Positions 10,380 to 21,588 are shown, counted from the stretch's first letter. The stretch is DNA of 64,000 bases from Isochrysis galbana (GCA_018136815.1 CM030933.1:2425344-2489343), one strand, 5' to 3'. The notes: a model not told the origin generated them from the sequence alone. Numbers and translations: made by a program.

Positions 10380-11330
10380 GCTCTTCTCTCGCGTGTGGCG
10401 CCTTGCCGCGCCACACAGTCACCAGCGGGTTCCCCCCCCTCCCGATATCTTTCTTGCGCTCCCAACAGCAACACTCACCCCATCTACAGCGCCAGAGTTT
10501 TCTTGTTGTGTGAGTATAACATTAGTGCTTAGTGCTGTGAGTCCGTAGCCCTCGACGACAACGGAGCCTCTACCACCTACCCCACGATGGGGGTATGCGC
10601 GGTTGGTGCATGGCTCGTCCGGTGTATGTATGTCGCTAGAGATGAGAGATGCTACCTACGTTTATATAAATATTTTTGAAGGTGCCCGCTACGCTACTAG
10701 CTACTAGCTACTAGCTACTAGCTACTAGTACTAGTTACTCCCACCACTCCGGGATCCCGCTCGCCCGCTCGGCATCGCCTAAGCCCCATGCTCTCACCCC
10801 AGCACCCACTACCCCCCTAAGGGGGGTGGACCCGCGACCCGCGTGCACTACGACGGGCCAGGCGGGGGAGTGTCGCATTCGCGAATCGACACTCGTTAGG
10901 CTTCTCTTCGTCGCTCGGTATTTATCGTTATAATTCTCTGCTTTCTCTCGTTCTCGGTCAAAGGCTTCGCTTGGACGCATGGGATCTTGGGTTGTGGAGC
11001 GCCCTCTCTCTTTCCCTCGAAGAGAAGGGAAGTTTCCCCACCTTTCTTCCTCCTAGGTCCTAGGCGCCTCGCGCCTCCCAAATAGGCTTCATTCGCTATC
11101 TTCCCCGCGTTTCTCTATCTACTTCAGTGATTGCAATCAGGTTTAATTTGCAATCTCTTCGCATCTCCCCCTTAGGCACACCGCACTTCTCTCGTCTTAT
11201 TCGGTAAGTCTTTTGGAATCCTGTGCGGCAGGATTGCCCCTCGTTTCCGTTATGGTGCGATTCCCCTTCCAGACGGGATCGCCGACAGATCGCCTTCTGA
11301 TCGTCGTCCGTCGTCGTCTGGCCGGAGTGT
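10380..11330. other. Intergenic region with a short CTAG-rich tandem
   Basis: At 10690-10737 the 8-mer CTAGCTAC/TAGCTACT is repeated about five times. Otherwise I see no gene or conserved element. Confidence 0.5.
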
Positions 11331-11993
11331 TTGGGTAGCAAGCAAGTGGGCGGTCCGCTAACGATCGCCCACATCGACGATGTCGTCCGGATGGTTAAGG
11401 ACCGCCTGGGTTCCTCGAAGCCGGCTCCGGACAAGAGCGACAAACCGTCGGCCGCTAATTCCGGAAGCAGCCGCGGCTCCGATAATCGAAATAATCGCAA
11501 TGGAGATCGGTCTCATCAGGGACACACAGACCACACCAGGGAGCCGCCTCCCAAGTTGGAGGGTGGACTCCCACCTCTCGACGACGCACCGCCATCGCAA
11601 AAGAGCCGCCGCTGCGCGCCGCCTGCGGACAACCTCGGCCATCCCGAGGGTGCCAAATGGGATTTGGAGTCGTGGCGTAATGCTAAGACTAAGGTAGATT
11701 TCGACTCGATGTCACGCTACTATGGGCACGCTGACCTGGCTGCTTCATTCGCCAGGGCCCGTCCGACCGACGCGTCTATGAAGGTGCCTCGCACGCAGCG
11801 CCCCACATCTGAGGGCGGCGTATGGACCACAGCCACCGGCTGCGCCTATTGTCTATTGTGCCTTCCGCCCCGCTCCTCCCGATCACGATACGGCTCGTCC
11901 CGACCACCCCGACAATTGGCGATATGGGACGGGCGATGGAGCCCATTCGCCATACTACTGCCAACCGTTTATCCGCTTCCTTTGCGAGGGTGA
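11331..11993 (+). CDS. Unrecognised hydrophilic ORF, probably degenerate
   Basis: The open frame of about 220 codons begins without a nearby ATG; the first in-frame Met starts MVKDRLG near 11391. It is rich in Ser, Asn, Arg and Pro (SGSSRGSDNRNNRNGDRS) up to about residue 170. After that the composition changes and a different frame (containing WRYGTGDGAHSPYYC) becomes more protein-like, suggesting a frameshift near 11815. It could be a decayed retrotransposon gag-like ORF or an exon. There is no domain evidence. Confidence 0.25.
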   Translation: MGSKQVGGPLTIAHIDDVVRMVKDRLGSSKPAPDKSDKPSAANSGSSRGSDNRNNRNGDRSHQGHTDHTREPPPKLEGGLPPLDDAPPSQKSRRCAPPADNLGHPEGAKWDLESWRNAKTKVDFDSMSRYYGHADLAASFARARPTDASMKVPRTQRPTSEGGVWTTATGCAYCLLCLPPRSSRSRYGSSRPPRQLAIWDGRWSPFAILLPTVYPLPLRG

Positions 11994-12537
11994 GCCGGAG
12001 ATCCCCGACGCAGCCATCGTTCTTCGTTCGGCGTTTGTCGGTCTCCACATTCATTCTCTCTCGATTTGCGATTTGCTCGCTCCCGTCACGACGAGGGCTC
12101 TCTTCCGCGTCCGCGCGTTGAGACGCCGCGCGTTCTCTCTCCTTCCCCCCCCCGCGCGGAGGTCCTTCAGCGGCTGGTAGCAATCTAGAAATGTAATTTA
12201 AGCTCGACTGCACCGTGCTCTGCGACGGCGCGACGCGCGCGGCCGAACAGTACTGTGGAATTGATAGCCTTTTGTTTGACGTCTAAAGGGAGAATTTTTC
12301 TCCGCATGGAGGGCTCGAAAATTGGGCAGAAGGGCGAATTTCGAGCTCTAGACCGCCCGTTCTTTTGGCTACTAGTAGATTCAACATGTAATCTAGCCAA
12401 GCACCGGCCTGAAAGCTTCAGGTGTGATGGTTGCGATCGATTTCTGTGGGCAATCGTGTCGTGAATCACGATTGGACACTGGCTGCTTTGCGCTCATCAC
12501 GAGCCAACTTTTAGAATTTTTTGGACACACAGATGGC

Positions 12538-13410
12538 AACTAAGTTTATACTTGGTTCACCCATGGCGGGGCACGAGCCCCCCCCTCTCTCCACTCCTCC
12601 CCCGCCATGGGGGAGGAACCACCCACTCTCCTGGCATGCCTGATGGCTTGCCAGGAGAACACTGCCATGCTGACCCATCCCTCTCCCCACAGGCACGCCT
12701 GATTCGCCCGCCCTGGCCTATCGTGGCCAGCCCATCCCTCTGACCAGCCCCTCCTCCCCCTGGGCCCCCCTGATCAGGACCCCCCAGCCAGCTCCAGTCG
12801 ACTGGCAGGGGCTCGAGAGCCAGCGATGGAGAGGCAGGAGGGGCCAGGGCCATGCCCCAGCCTCACCTGCCCCCTGAGCTGCGCTCCCAGGCCCCTGCTG
12901 GCCTCCTGGGGACCTGAAGAGGGGCCGCAGGCGCGCGCCATGGGCCCCCGCCGCAGGGAAGAGAGGAGGAAAAGGGAAGAGGGAGGGGAGGGGGGAGTGG
13001 CAGCTCTCCCCTCCGGCGTTTACGTGTCTTCTCGCCCCGTTTGGGTAAGAGAAGACGGGGGCGCCAGAACCAGGAGGGAAGGGCCGCGGCTCGCCGCGGC
13101 CACTCGCTCTTGCGAGGAGAGATTAGCGTTTCTGGGCTCCTATTCATGAGTGCCCCCCCCCCCCTGCGTTGTTTTTACCCGAAAGGGGTTTTCCCCCAGC
13201 GTGGACTCGAGGAGAGGACGTGCTGGGGTGCGCGGGGTCGGTGCGTGCACTGGGGGGAGGACGAATATCGGGGGGAGGGGGCGGTGCCCCCTCCCCCCGG
13301 TAGCACTCGGACACCTGGCTCGTCAGGCATGGCGGGATTCCGGGACGGAAAAGTTGTGTCCAATTAGCTAGTGGGGTTGGCTAGGATATAACATTAATTA
13401 TTTTATTTTA
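12538..13410 (+). mobile_element. R1 dispersed repeat, copy 1 (873 bp, 19 bp target-site duplication)
   Basis: TTTTGGACACACAGATGGC flanks the element at 12519-12537 and 13411-13429. The element starts AACTAAGTTTATACTTGG and shares its 5' half with copies at 21954 and 49977. Two hairpins lie near the start: CCCATGGCGGGG (12560-12571) pairs with CCCCGCCATGGG (12600-12611), and CTCCTGGCA (12628-12636) pairs with TGCCAGGAG (12649-12657). The 3' part ends GGGGTTGGCT followed by an AT-rich tail. There is no long conserved ORF, so it is probably non-autonomous. Orientation is assigned from the AT-rich tail. Confidence 0.8.
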
Positions 13411-13429
13411 TTTTGGACACACAGATGGC

Positions 13430-14259
13430 CTCCAAGGCCATTCACGTTCGGAGACACACAGGTCGTGCCCGCCAAGCACGGGCCAGTCAATAGTTCGCCC
13501 GTTTCTATAGCACAACATCCCAACATGGAGCACAAAAAGTAGTTTTGTTTTCGCGTTGACGTGCTGAATTGACGGACAGCCTCGTGTTTTCGAGCGTCTC
13601 ACGTTCGATTTCGAGGGACACCCCCTCCTTTTCGCTCGATGGTTCGACAGTCTCATATGGTAAGACTGGTTGGCTACCGAAATATTGTCATTTGGGCATG
13701 CTGGTGGTCATGTACTGTGCTCATATGTGTCTTGGACTGGTGAAATGAAGCCTAAAATAAGAATTACTATGGTTATAATTTGGCAAAACTATAATCAATT
13801 TGATCTTTTTCTCCTGCGGCGGCGCGCGATGGCGGCCGCAGCGATGGTCGCTGGCCTCGCCAGTGGCCTCGCACGCGGCCTGTGGCCGCTCTGGCGAGGG
13901 TCTGCGCGGCCAGGAGGCCAGCAGGCACCCCCTCCCACCATACTGAGGCGGTGCCGCGCGTGATGGGCCAGCCCATCATGCGCAGCACCGTCATTTTGAC
14001 GGCTCGCGGCCAGCCGCGCACTGCACGCGCGCGAGAGGCTGGCAGCAGATGCCAGCAGGGGTGAGGTGGGGGGCGCAGGCGGCGCCGTGCGATCGCGCAG
14101 GGCTCTGTGCTCTGTGCTGCCTGTCCTGGGGTAACCGTGCCCGGGGAACGCAGGCGCGCGTCGCACAGCGCGACCTGTGGTGCACTTTTGTGGTCGACGT
14201 CAATTTCGCACGAGCGCGAAAACGTTTTTGGGTCTGTGTGTCGAATGGCGTCGAAAATG
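13430..14259. other. Intergenic, no gene recognised
   Basis: There are open frames on both strands over 13800-14250, but they are composition-driven (Arg/Ala/Pro-rich), lack conserved motifs and overlap each other. I see nothing I would call. Confidence 0.5.
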
Positions 14260-14275
14260 TGCATATTTCTTATAA

Positions 14276-15410
14276 ATTTTTAACAAATTTTTATGGGTCG
14301 CGGCGCGGCAAAGGAACGGAACTAGCGCTAACTCAAGACAGGACTCCCTGCCGCGGCAAGCGCAAGCACCCTTCCCCCTTATGCCACCCAGCTCTTCACT
14401 AGCTTTCTACCTGCGCTAGCTGGAGCGCCCCTCCCTCCACACTCAAACAGCCCCCCACGCCAGGATCCTGTTTTGGTCTCGCAGGCAAGGGGGCCTAATG
14501 GGAGGGAGAGGAGCAACTCCTCAGAGAGGAGCTGTGGGGAAGGAGATGTCTGAGTGGGGGCGCTATACCCTTGCGCTAGGCATGGGCAGCGACGCCGCCT
14601 CAAGACATATCCTCCCTCTTGTCTTAAGTCGAAATTTTTGGTGCTTGAAACAGATGAGGGCGAGGGGGGTTGTGCTTCTTGGGTTGCTTGTAGTTCCAAG
14701 AGGGAGTGGGAGAGGGAGTGAAGTGTTGGAAGAGGGCCCAAGGCAGGGCACTGAGTTGTAGGTGATTGTGGCCCACAAGAGTGGGGTGAAAACGAGAGGT
14801 GTATCAACATGAGTCTTGAGTTGAAATTTTTGGTGCTTTGAACAGAGGGCGAGGGGGGTCGTGCTACTTGGGTTGGTTGTAGAGGGAAGGGAGAGTGGGA
14901 GAGGGAGTCAAGTGTTGAAGGAGTGCCCAAGGCAGGGCACTGAGTTGTAGGTTCTTGTGGCCCAAAGGAGCGGGGTGAAAACGAGAAGTGACTCAACATG
15001 GAAAACAGAGGCTTAGGGTGCTCTCCGTAGGAGATTGATGGTTGTGAAGTGCCCTCCCATGTTGGGTGCACTGATGGTAGAGGTTTCCACCATGGGGAGG
15101 GCAGCTGAGCTGCCCTCCCACATGAGGTGCTCTTGGGGTGGGAGGGTTTCCCACTGTTGGAGGGGGTCTCCAAGACCCCCTGCATGCTACGCAGAGCCAT
15201 GGTGGCAACCTGTTCGGTGCCAGTGCTCGCCACCCTGCGCGCTTGCGCGGGTGTGGTTTGGATGGGCTGGATGGGCTTTGAGAGGGCTTTCTGACGAGCC
15301 GCCTCGGGCGGCGTGGGGCGTCCCAGGTGGGGCGCGGTGGCGAGGGTCGCCTGGGGCTCGGGAGCGGTCGCGGCACGCTCCATAGGTCAAACTATAACAA
15401 TAGTTTTTCA
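14276..15410 (-). mobile_element. Short LINE-derived element with ORF1 remnant (16 bp target-site duplication)
   Basis: TGCATATTTCTTATAA occurs at 14260-14275 and 15411-15426. On the minus strand the element begins with AAAAACTATTGTTATAGTTT and an ATG (ATGGAGCGTGCC) 25-27 bp in, essentially the same 5' end and ORF1 start as the 3.6 kb element at 35224-38805. The N-terminal peptide MERAATAPEPQ parallels MERAPTAPTSQ there. The long minus-strand frame (14379-15383) then follows a different frame over DNA homologous to ORF1, so it is probably shifted. It holds two internal repeats (compare 14640-14790 with 14820-14990). It is a non-autonomous deletion derivative. Confidence 0.75.
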
Positions 15411-15517
15411 TGCATATTTCTTATAAGATTCTGCCTAATATACCCATTTCCAGGGTAATTCCCTAAAAATCGCGTGATAAAACCTCAATCTTGACTTGGT
15501 GAATTTTTACCCTTAGA

Positions 15518-15690
15518 AGTTAAAAGGCGTGTTTGACCGCCCTACCTTTGTGAGAGCGAGCACACCCTGGCAGCTTAGTGTGGTAATTCGTGGTTACCTT
15601 ACGTTGGGAGTCCCGGTTCGACTCCGGACGGCCGCATACGGGCAAAGCGCCGGAGGCGGCCCATGGTTCCTTTCACCTTCTTTTATATTT
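15518..15690 (+). other. Pol III promoter-like tRNA/SINE remnant
   Basis: CAGCTTAGTGTGG (near 15571) approximates box A, and GGTTCGACTCC (near 15613) is a perfect box B. The roughly 40 bp spacing is right for a tRNA or tRNA-derived SINE, and T-runs follow at 15680-15705. However, no 7 bp acceptor stem matches the 3' CGGCCGC, and the T stem has a mismatch. I call it a tRNA-like remnant rather than a tRNA. The 5' side (15518-15544) carries the GTTTGACCGCCCTA end shared with the short palindromic repeats. Confidence 0.35.
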
Positions 15691-16569
15691 TTTTATATTT
15701 TTTTACATCGCTCACTATTTGCTGGGAACTGGCGAGCTGGCGCCAGTTGCCAGTTGAGATGGAACTGGCACTGGCGCCAAACACTGGTGCCAGTACTGTT
15801 GCCCCAACACAGCCTCTCCCCTCTCCCGCGCGACGATTCTAATAGTAAAAGGAGTCGTAGTGATGGATCAGCCCCTTTAAGATTAGTGCGGATACTTTTG
15901 CTTGATATTTGGGTCCTATTTTGTGGACATTTCTGCCCACCCCTAGCCCCTAGGCGTAGAGCGGCGTGCGAGACCTTTGACGAGGTCGGGGCGTCTTTGT
16001 CTTTGGTCGTTGGCCAGCGGGAGAGGCGCTGGGGTTGGGGTCCTTGAGGGCACACGGTTGATGGCGCGAAAGGCTCGTACGGCGGCTGTGTGAGTGTGCG
16101 ACTCACCGACTCATTCGACCTAGCAAAGAGCCAGATTCCTCGAGGTTCGTCAGCGTAAAAGGGAAGTTCGTCCGGCGGAAGGGAGGGAACCCAGTGTGGA
16201 TTCAAACTCACGACTCGCGAGAACGGCGAACTAGGGAGATCCTCATCTCCCGCTGTGTTTCACTACGTACCGTTTGAGGGTCAGAGTCGAACGTAACGGT
16301 CACAGCCTCGGTCGAAGCACAATTTGTGCTGATGAGTGATGAGTTGCACCGCTATGATTGTAACCGCTACTCTCTGAGACTCTTAGTCTCCGAGGAGAGG
16401 GAGGAGGGAGAGAAGAGATTTAGCTCAGAGGGAAGAGAGAAGAGCAGAAGAAGAGAGACAAGAGAAGATCCAAGACTTGCAGTGAGAGAGATGAGAGAAG
16501 AGCAGCGTGAGAGAAGAGGCAGCTGGAGACCCGGGCGCAGGGGTGCTCTCACTGTAGCGGAGCAGAGCC
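15691..16569. other. Intergenic, upstream of the 16570 gene
   Basis: No RNA gene or conserved ORF is seen. A purine-rich GAGAGAAGAG-type tract spans about 16395-16500, just upstream of the ATG at 16570. This parallels the GA tracts in front of other genes here. Confidence 0.45.
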
Positions 16570-18069
16570 ATGATGATGCATCTCGACCGCAACGGGGGCC
16601 GGAAAAGCAGCCGCAACCCCACTCGGGGCTGGGAAGAGGCAGCATCGTCCCGCTCATTCGCCACCCTCGACGCCGACGTACTCTCCAGACAGGACTCCTC
16701 GGTCTTGCCCCAGAGGCTAAGAGACTCTCTCCTTTCCGCCAGCGGCGCTACAGCTCAGCTGGGCACTGACGACTTATACGAGGCGGTGAAGAGGGAAGCA
16801 TGCTTCAAGCCAGCCGGAAGCACACATGACACGCCCATTTCCGCTTCACTATTTCAGCCGCAGCGCAAGCAGACGTTTCTCATCGTCCACGAGCATGAAG
16901 TCCTTCTTGGTCAGCTCCGCCGTGCCATTGACATGGAGGACAACACGACCCTCGCACCTGCTTTGCTTGCGGAAGCACGCCCCGACTCGAATCCCCACCG
17001 AGCATGTTCATATCTCTGCAACGCAACTCGTACCCGGCCGATCCTTTTTCCCGGTGGTGAACGCAACGGCACTTCCGCCAACCCTGGGGATGATGGTGAG
17101 ATGCGAGTCCTTGCAGTGTTCGTCACTGAAGTCAAGACAAAGATGAAAAGCAAACGGAAGGCTGTCAACGCCCTTCCCCACGGGCATACTGAAAAGAGGC
17201 TTGCAGAAAGTCGCTGTCATTCCGAACTCGACGCCTCAACCGATGAGCCAGCTGCCAAGGCGATCCGCGTCTCACGGCTGGGCCACCCGACATTCTGCTC
17301 AAAGTCAGCATCCAACGCCGACTATGCCCCTACATCAGCCAAGAGTACTTCTCCACCAATCGATTTGCCCACCACGTATCCCTCTGACTCGCCACATTGG
17401 ATGCTCCCCGAGCTGGCTTCACCGCTGGCTCCGGCCGCCGCATGTCTCTCAAGCGGCAACGTAGAGGGATATATAATGGCAAAGAATTTGCTTGGTGACC
17501 CTGGCGACGCTCTCGAGCGCAAGGTATTCGAAATGTTGCAGAAGCCAACAGGTGACGATGCTCGCGAGCGCAAGGCACGCGAGGTGTGGGAGAAGCTCCT
17601 AGGGTCGCTCCCATCAAAGAAATGCCGAAAGGCATGGCTGCCCGACTCAGACCTGTTCTACAATGCTGTCGATCATGGTATCCTGCACGAGACCAAGATT
17701 CAACTCGAGCAAGAGTTCGCAATATGCTCCGTGGAGCGACGGCGTGGTGGTGGGCGGCAAATGTGCGAAACTTTCGTGTCCACACTCCGTCAGGTGGGAA
17801 GCTCATTTTTGATGCATATATCAGCTGAATCAAAGCCTTCACTCGCGCAGCAAGCCTCGCGACCATTGGCGCTCGATGACAATATTGATATTGCTTCTGC
17901 CTGTACCTCGGCGGTATTCAAGACGTCAGAGAATGCCCAGCAAGGCAGCGTCTCAGTGTCGACATCTCCAAAAGAACAAGGAGCAGTGTCCGGAATGCAG
18001 CCACCGCTCGAATTCAATTGGGACGAGTTGGAGAATGAGCTTTTTGATGCACTCGTGGCGACGCCATGA
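16570..18069 (+). CDS. Unrecognised 499-residue protein with acidic C-terminus
   Basis: This single uninterrupted frame runs from ATG 16570 to TGA 18069. It is hydrophilic, with no signal peptide or membrane helix. A Lys/Arg cluster (KTKMKSKRKAVN) near residue 195 could be a nuclear signal. A segment around 315-365 has a charged, possibly helical repeat (DALERKVFEMLQKP / DARERKAREVWEKLL). The extreme C-terminus is acidic-hydrophobic (FNWDELENELFDALV), resembling an activation-type or partner-binding helix. That is inference from pattern only. No family is recognised. Uniform codon use over 1.5 kb supports a real gene. Confidence 0.6.
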   Translation: MMMHLDRNGGRKSSRNPTRGWEEAASSRSFATLDADVLSRQDSSVLPQRLRDSLLSASGATAQLGTDDLYEAVKREACFKPAGSTHDTPISASLFQPQRKQTFLIVHEHEVLLGQLRRAIDMEDNTTLAPALLAEARPDSNPHRACSYLCNATRTRPILFPGGERNGTSANPGDDGEMRVLAVFVTEVKTKMKSKRKAVNALPHGHTEKRLAESRCHSELDASTDEPAAKAIRVSRLGHPTFCSKSASNADYAPTSAKSTSPPIDLPTTYPSDSPHWMLPELASPLAPAAACLSSGNVEGYIMAKNLLGDPGDALERKVFEMLQKPTGDDARERKAREVWEKLLGSLPSKKCRKAWLPDSDLFYNAVDHGILHETKIQLEQEFAICSVERRRGGGRQMCETFVSTLRQVGSSFLMHISAESKPSLAQQASRPLALDDNIDIASACTSAVFKTSENAQQGSVSVSTSPKEQGAVSGMQPPLEFNWDELENELFDALVATP

Positions 18070-19840
18070 GGCGCACAGCCTTGAAGAGATTGAGTTGAGC
18101 ATCATACCGCTCTCACGCTGATTGCTTCCTTCGGTTGAAATAACGCTACTATGCCTTCACAACAGTGACGCTCCGGGACATGCAGCGTTCTTTGCTCTGC
18201 AGGCTGTACTCATCCAAAGGCCGTGCATGGCCAGACAACCCTCTTATCCACCCTTCCGCCTTCCGCGCTCTCCCGCTTTCTTCCCTCGTGCATCGACCTG
18301 TTGTTGCCACGTAGGTGTACTTGCTTGCCCCAGAGCTATTTCTATTGGGACAACGGCCGCAAAGAATAAGCGCCTTGAATGTGGCATTGATGAAGAGTCA
18401 CTCTCATGGCCGATTTCTCATTCCGATTTCTCATTTTGTCATTTTGCCATGACAAGCGATTGGATGCAAATCAAGGTCGAGGAGTTCTCTCCAGCCGGTG
18501 GCGCTCCTCATGATTTTGGTGTTCTATTCTCCACTTCAGCTGTTCCGCAACACCAAGCGAAACAACAAGCGAACGATCGCAGATCAATGCCGATGTGTTC
18601 GTTTTGCTCGCTTGCGTCCTTCATGAACAATTCCACGTCCGGCGCATGGCGGCGCGATTGCCAGGTCTATATCAATGCGGTCCCGCCTCGAAGCGCGAAG
18701 GAAGATGGTTCTACAGCTCGAAGTCCTCTGATCGATGGTGGCATCGTTATTTTGTAGTGCACCTGCTCTTTTTGCTTTTGAATTTCTGATTTTAGCGGGA
18801 GATTATTCGCTTCTCCCTTGCTCGGTCCTCGTCGTGGCCTGCAATAGGTCACCGACAAACATTTTGCAAGTTTGGATGTTTGAATCTTCATTTCCAATGT
18901 TTCTAGTACAAGCTGAAAATCTTGAGACCCTGCCCGCTAGGCTGTGTGCGGAAGAATGTGTGTACCCCTATCTACTATCTGCCACCTATGTCTAACTCCC
19001 CTGCTTCTGTTCCTGGCGACCTGTTGCGGCTAACCCTGGGACAAGAGAAGCGGGGGACGGTAGACGGTTGCACGAGAGCGAAGTGAGGCGGCCGACAAGT
19101 TGAGCGTAGCCAGGCAGGGAGGGGCGGGCGCCCAAAAATGTTTTTTATGCACGCATGCGGGCTTCACCAAATAAGAATCCTCGAGGGGCGGGCGCCCAAA
19201 GTGCGCACGTGCGCCAATTCACTCATGACATGCTCTCGTGCTGGTGGTGTCGATAACGAGGCGAAACTGCCGTCGGTAGAGGACAGAGGACATGCCGAGG
19301 GTCGAAGAGTTGGTAGCTGACGCGGACAAGAGGTCCATATCCATGTCAGCGGGAGTCGGCTTTGCAGAGGTGAGCATGGGATCGGTCTGGTTCGAGTCTT
19401 ACGAGGTGAATGGATGCAAGACAAGATGATGGTATAGGCGAGACGAGTCAAGTATGTGGATGGGGAGTGCAAGTGAGCGAGCGCGAGTTGAGAGGACCGG
19501 GCGAAAGCACAAAACTGAAGTTTCCGAGATAGTGGGGCCATTGCACTCACGGTGCTGCTTGCCGACGTTGTCATTGCTCCTTACCGCAGTCCCTTTCGGC
19601 TTCTCCCCTTCCTTCATTTAGCTTCAATTTCCTTCCGGGGTTGGGAGCCGCGTGCGCTAGAACGGGCCTGGCTGAGTGAGGGGCGGTGGGCTGGGGCAGG
19701 GCTGTTGGTTGTCTTCTTGTTGACTGACGTAAACAGCCATGGGAATTACTCATCCCGTCACGGGGGTTGTCAAACGCCCGCTCACTTTATGTCCGCTTTC
19801 TTGTGGCGTTTGTTGCCTGCGCGTGGCATGGCCTTGCTGT
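18070..19840. other. Intergenic; possible decayed repeat on the minus strand
   Basis: No supported gene. The minus strand at about 19230-19560 contains PLSSTDG-type coding shadows loosely resembling the repeats at 19850-20140 and 26265-26500, suggesting a decayed third copy. 19080-19200 holds a short repeat of AGGGGCGGGCGCCCAAA (two copies, near 19120 and 19184). Confidence 0.35.
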
Positions 19841-19849
19841 CAGGGGTCC

Positions 19850-20140
19850 TAAGTACTCACTCTCCACTCGTTCGCTCACTCGCATCCTTGACAGTCTATC
19901 AACTCTCCACCGCCCCAGCCACAGCCGCCCTAGCCCTTCTATACTCGTCCTTTCCTCTCGTCTCGCCTAGATATCGTCCTCCTTGCCGTCTTCGCCTCTT
20001 CCCAAGTCGGTCTTCCCACTTTCCTCAAGTGACGGGCCAGGGCCCGTCAGCCTCTCTGAAGTTCCTCCCGCTACCGCGCCTACCGCCGCCGATTCGGCCC
20101 CCTCCTCATCGCCCTCAAATGTCCTCAAGACCAAGCATGT
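19850..20140 (+). repeat. Dispersed repeat R2, copy 1
   Basis: The sequence aligns by eye with the reverse complement of 26265-26500. Common landmarks are a CTTCCTC/CTTTCCTC stretch, GACGGGCTTCAGCCCGTCAGC versus GACGGGCCAGGGCCCGTCAGC (each an inverted repeat), then CTCTCTGAAGTTCCTCC and CCCTCCTCATCGCCCTCAA. The palindromic centre is conserved although its internal bases differ. Confidence 0.45.
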
Positions 20141-20823
20141 TTCGTCAGTATCTTGCTTGCATTCCGCGTGGCGATATCTGATTTGGCGCTGCACGTGCAC
20201 CTCGTTGGCCTCGGCTTGGTGGACTCGCAATATGATACAAACACTATAATGAGCGCTTTGCACTTTTCAGCATAGACGCAGAGCGCGGGCGGAGCTTTGT
20301 TTGTCGAGAGTTGAGAGGCCCCACCAAAGCTTGTTTGTGGGATGGAATGGTTGCCCTCTCTCCGATGGGGCTCTGCGCCATCCCATCGCGGGCGGTCCGC
20401 ATGCCTTTCCATCTCCAAGGACGTGCGTCACCCATAGCTCGAATGACTTTTGACCCAACGTCTACGACATGATTTGTGCCGATGCGAGTGGCACGTCTTG
20501 GTGGAGTTTCGGGTATGGCCAAATGCTTCCCATCCGCAGGAGCAAATGCGGCCGAGTTGCATACCACACGTACAAATATCTCAGACGACCGCTCAATATA
20601 AGATCTCATATCTCTGAACTGCTCTTCCTCCCTTTGCTTCCCTGCCATTCTCTCTCCTGGTCGCCCTCCTCACCATCTATCTAGGTCACCATCACCGGTT
20701 CTATCCTCATCACACTGTCACCAGTCACTATTTTGGCTGCCAGTAACACAAATAGTGCCATGTCACTAGTGTGACGGCAATCATGTCTTTGATTGTCTCA
20801 TTTGGGATGCATTCATTCGAACA

Positions 20824-21588
20824 TTACTTCATCGTAGCCACAGCCCGAGCAATCGCTACTCCTAGGGCAAATGCCAAAGCACTTACTGCAAGTGCGTCCC
20901 GGAACGAGAGCGGTAGCATGACATCATTTGGCGTATTCGTCGCGGGGAGATTGGGAGCAAGGAGGAGGAACGGACTTACCTCCTGACTGATCGGGCCCGT
21001 GCTCTGTTCGTCCCCCGCACGCTGGCCTTCATCATTCACCTGGACTAACGGAGTCGGAAATATTTCTTCCATCTCATCCCACTTGCTTGGATCAACATAG
21101 TCGCCGTCATCTCTCTCTGGGCTGAAAGTCACCGGCACCATCGCATGGAGAAGCTCTGGATCGAAGAAGGCGGAGGAAAAAATGAGATCAATGCTGGACT
21201 CCCCGATTTGCAGCGCAGCTGTACGCGCTTTGGCGGTCGGCGTGTCAATAAGCATCTTCCATAGAGCATCTGCAGCAACGCGTGTATGAGTCAGACTAGC
21301 AGTCATGGTAGGACCTAAGGATGCAAACCAGCCATGCTGAGGAGCCACCCCAGCAGTGCCGTCGTCCTCGGCTGCTTGGAGCCCAAGCTGCGTGCCATCG
21401 AGAAGACCTGAAGGTGCGTGATGCTGCGCCACTGACTCGAGTGGCTTCTGCGCATGGTCCTCCAGCACGTATTCCTCTGGCACCAGGCCTTGCCGGGCGT
21501 CGAGGCTGCGGCGAGAGGTGTCGACTGCGAGCGAAGGCTCACTGCTCGCCTTCATCCCATGGGCGAGCAGAACACACACCAGCAGCAT
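20824..21588 (-). CDS. Hypothetical secreted or tail-anchored protein
   Basis: ATG at 21588 gives a leader (MLLVCVLLAHGMKASS) and 254 residues ending at 20824. The middle is acidic (PERDDGDYVDPSKWDEMEEIF), and the C-terminus is a predicted helix (DALAVSALAFALGVAIARAV) followed by a Lys end. No domain is recognised. A consensus donor (CAGGAG|GTAAGT, intron from 20979) lies in frame, but no acceptor joins back to the C-terminal helix, so I kept the unspliced frame. The true 3' structure may differ. Confidence 0.45.
   Translation of the reverse strand: MLLVCVLLAHGMKASSEPSLAVDTSRRSLDARQGLVPEEYVLEDHAQKPLESVAQHHAPSGLLDGTQLGLQAAEDDGTAGVAPQHGWFASLGPTMTASLTHTRVAADALWKMLIDTPTAKARTAALQIGESSIDLIFSSAFFDPELLHAMVPVTFSPERDDGDYVDPSKWDEMEEIFPTPLVQVNDEGQRAGDEQSTGPISQEVSPFLLLAPNLPATNTPNDVMLPLSFRDALAVSALAFALGVAIARAVATMK

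Noticed and set aside
13773..14264. Arg/Ala/His-rich ORFs on both strands
   Set aside because: They overlap each other, are composition-driven, and no family pattern is visible.
16150..16230. Possible tRNA on the minus strand (AGTTTGAATCC box B-like)
   Set aside because: No matching acceptor or anticodon stems and no box A at the right distance.
18122..18757. 211-codon plus-strand ORF
   Set aside because: Begins with a non-ATG codon, has an uneven low-complexity composition and no motif; not enough to call a gene.
19552..20181. 209-codon plus-strand ORF
   Set aside because: Overlaps the R2 repeat, begins at a non-ATG or weak start, and is Pro/Ser/Leu-rich without motifs.
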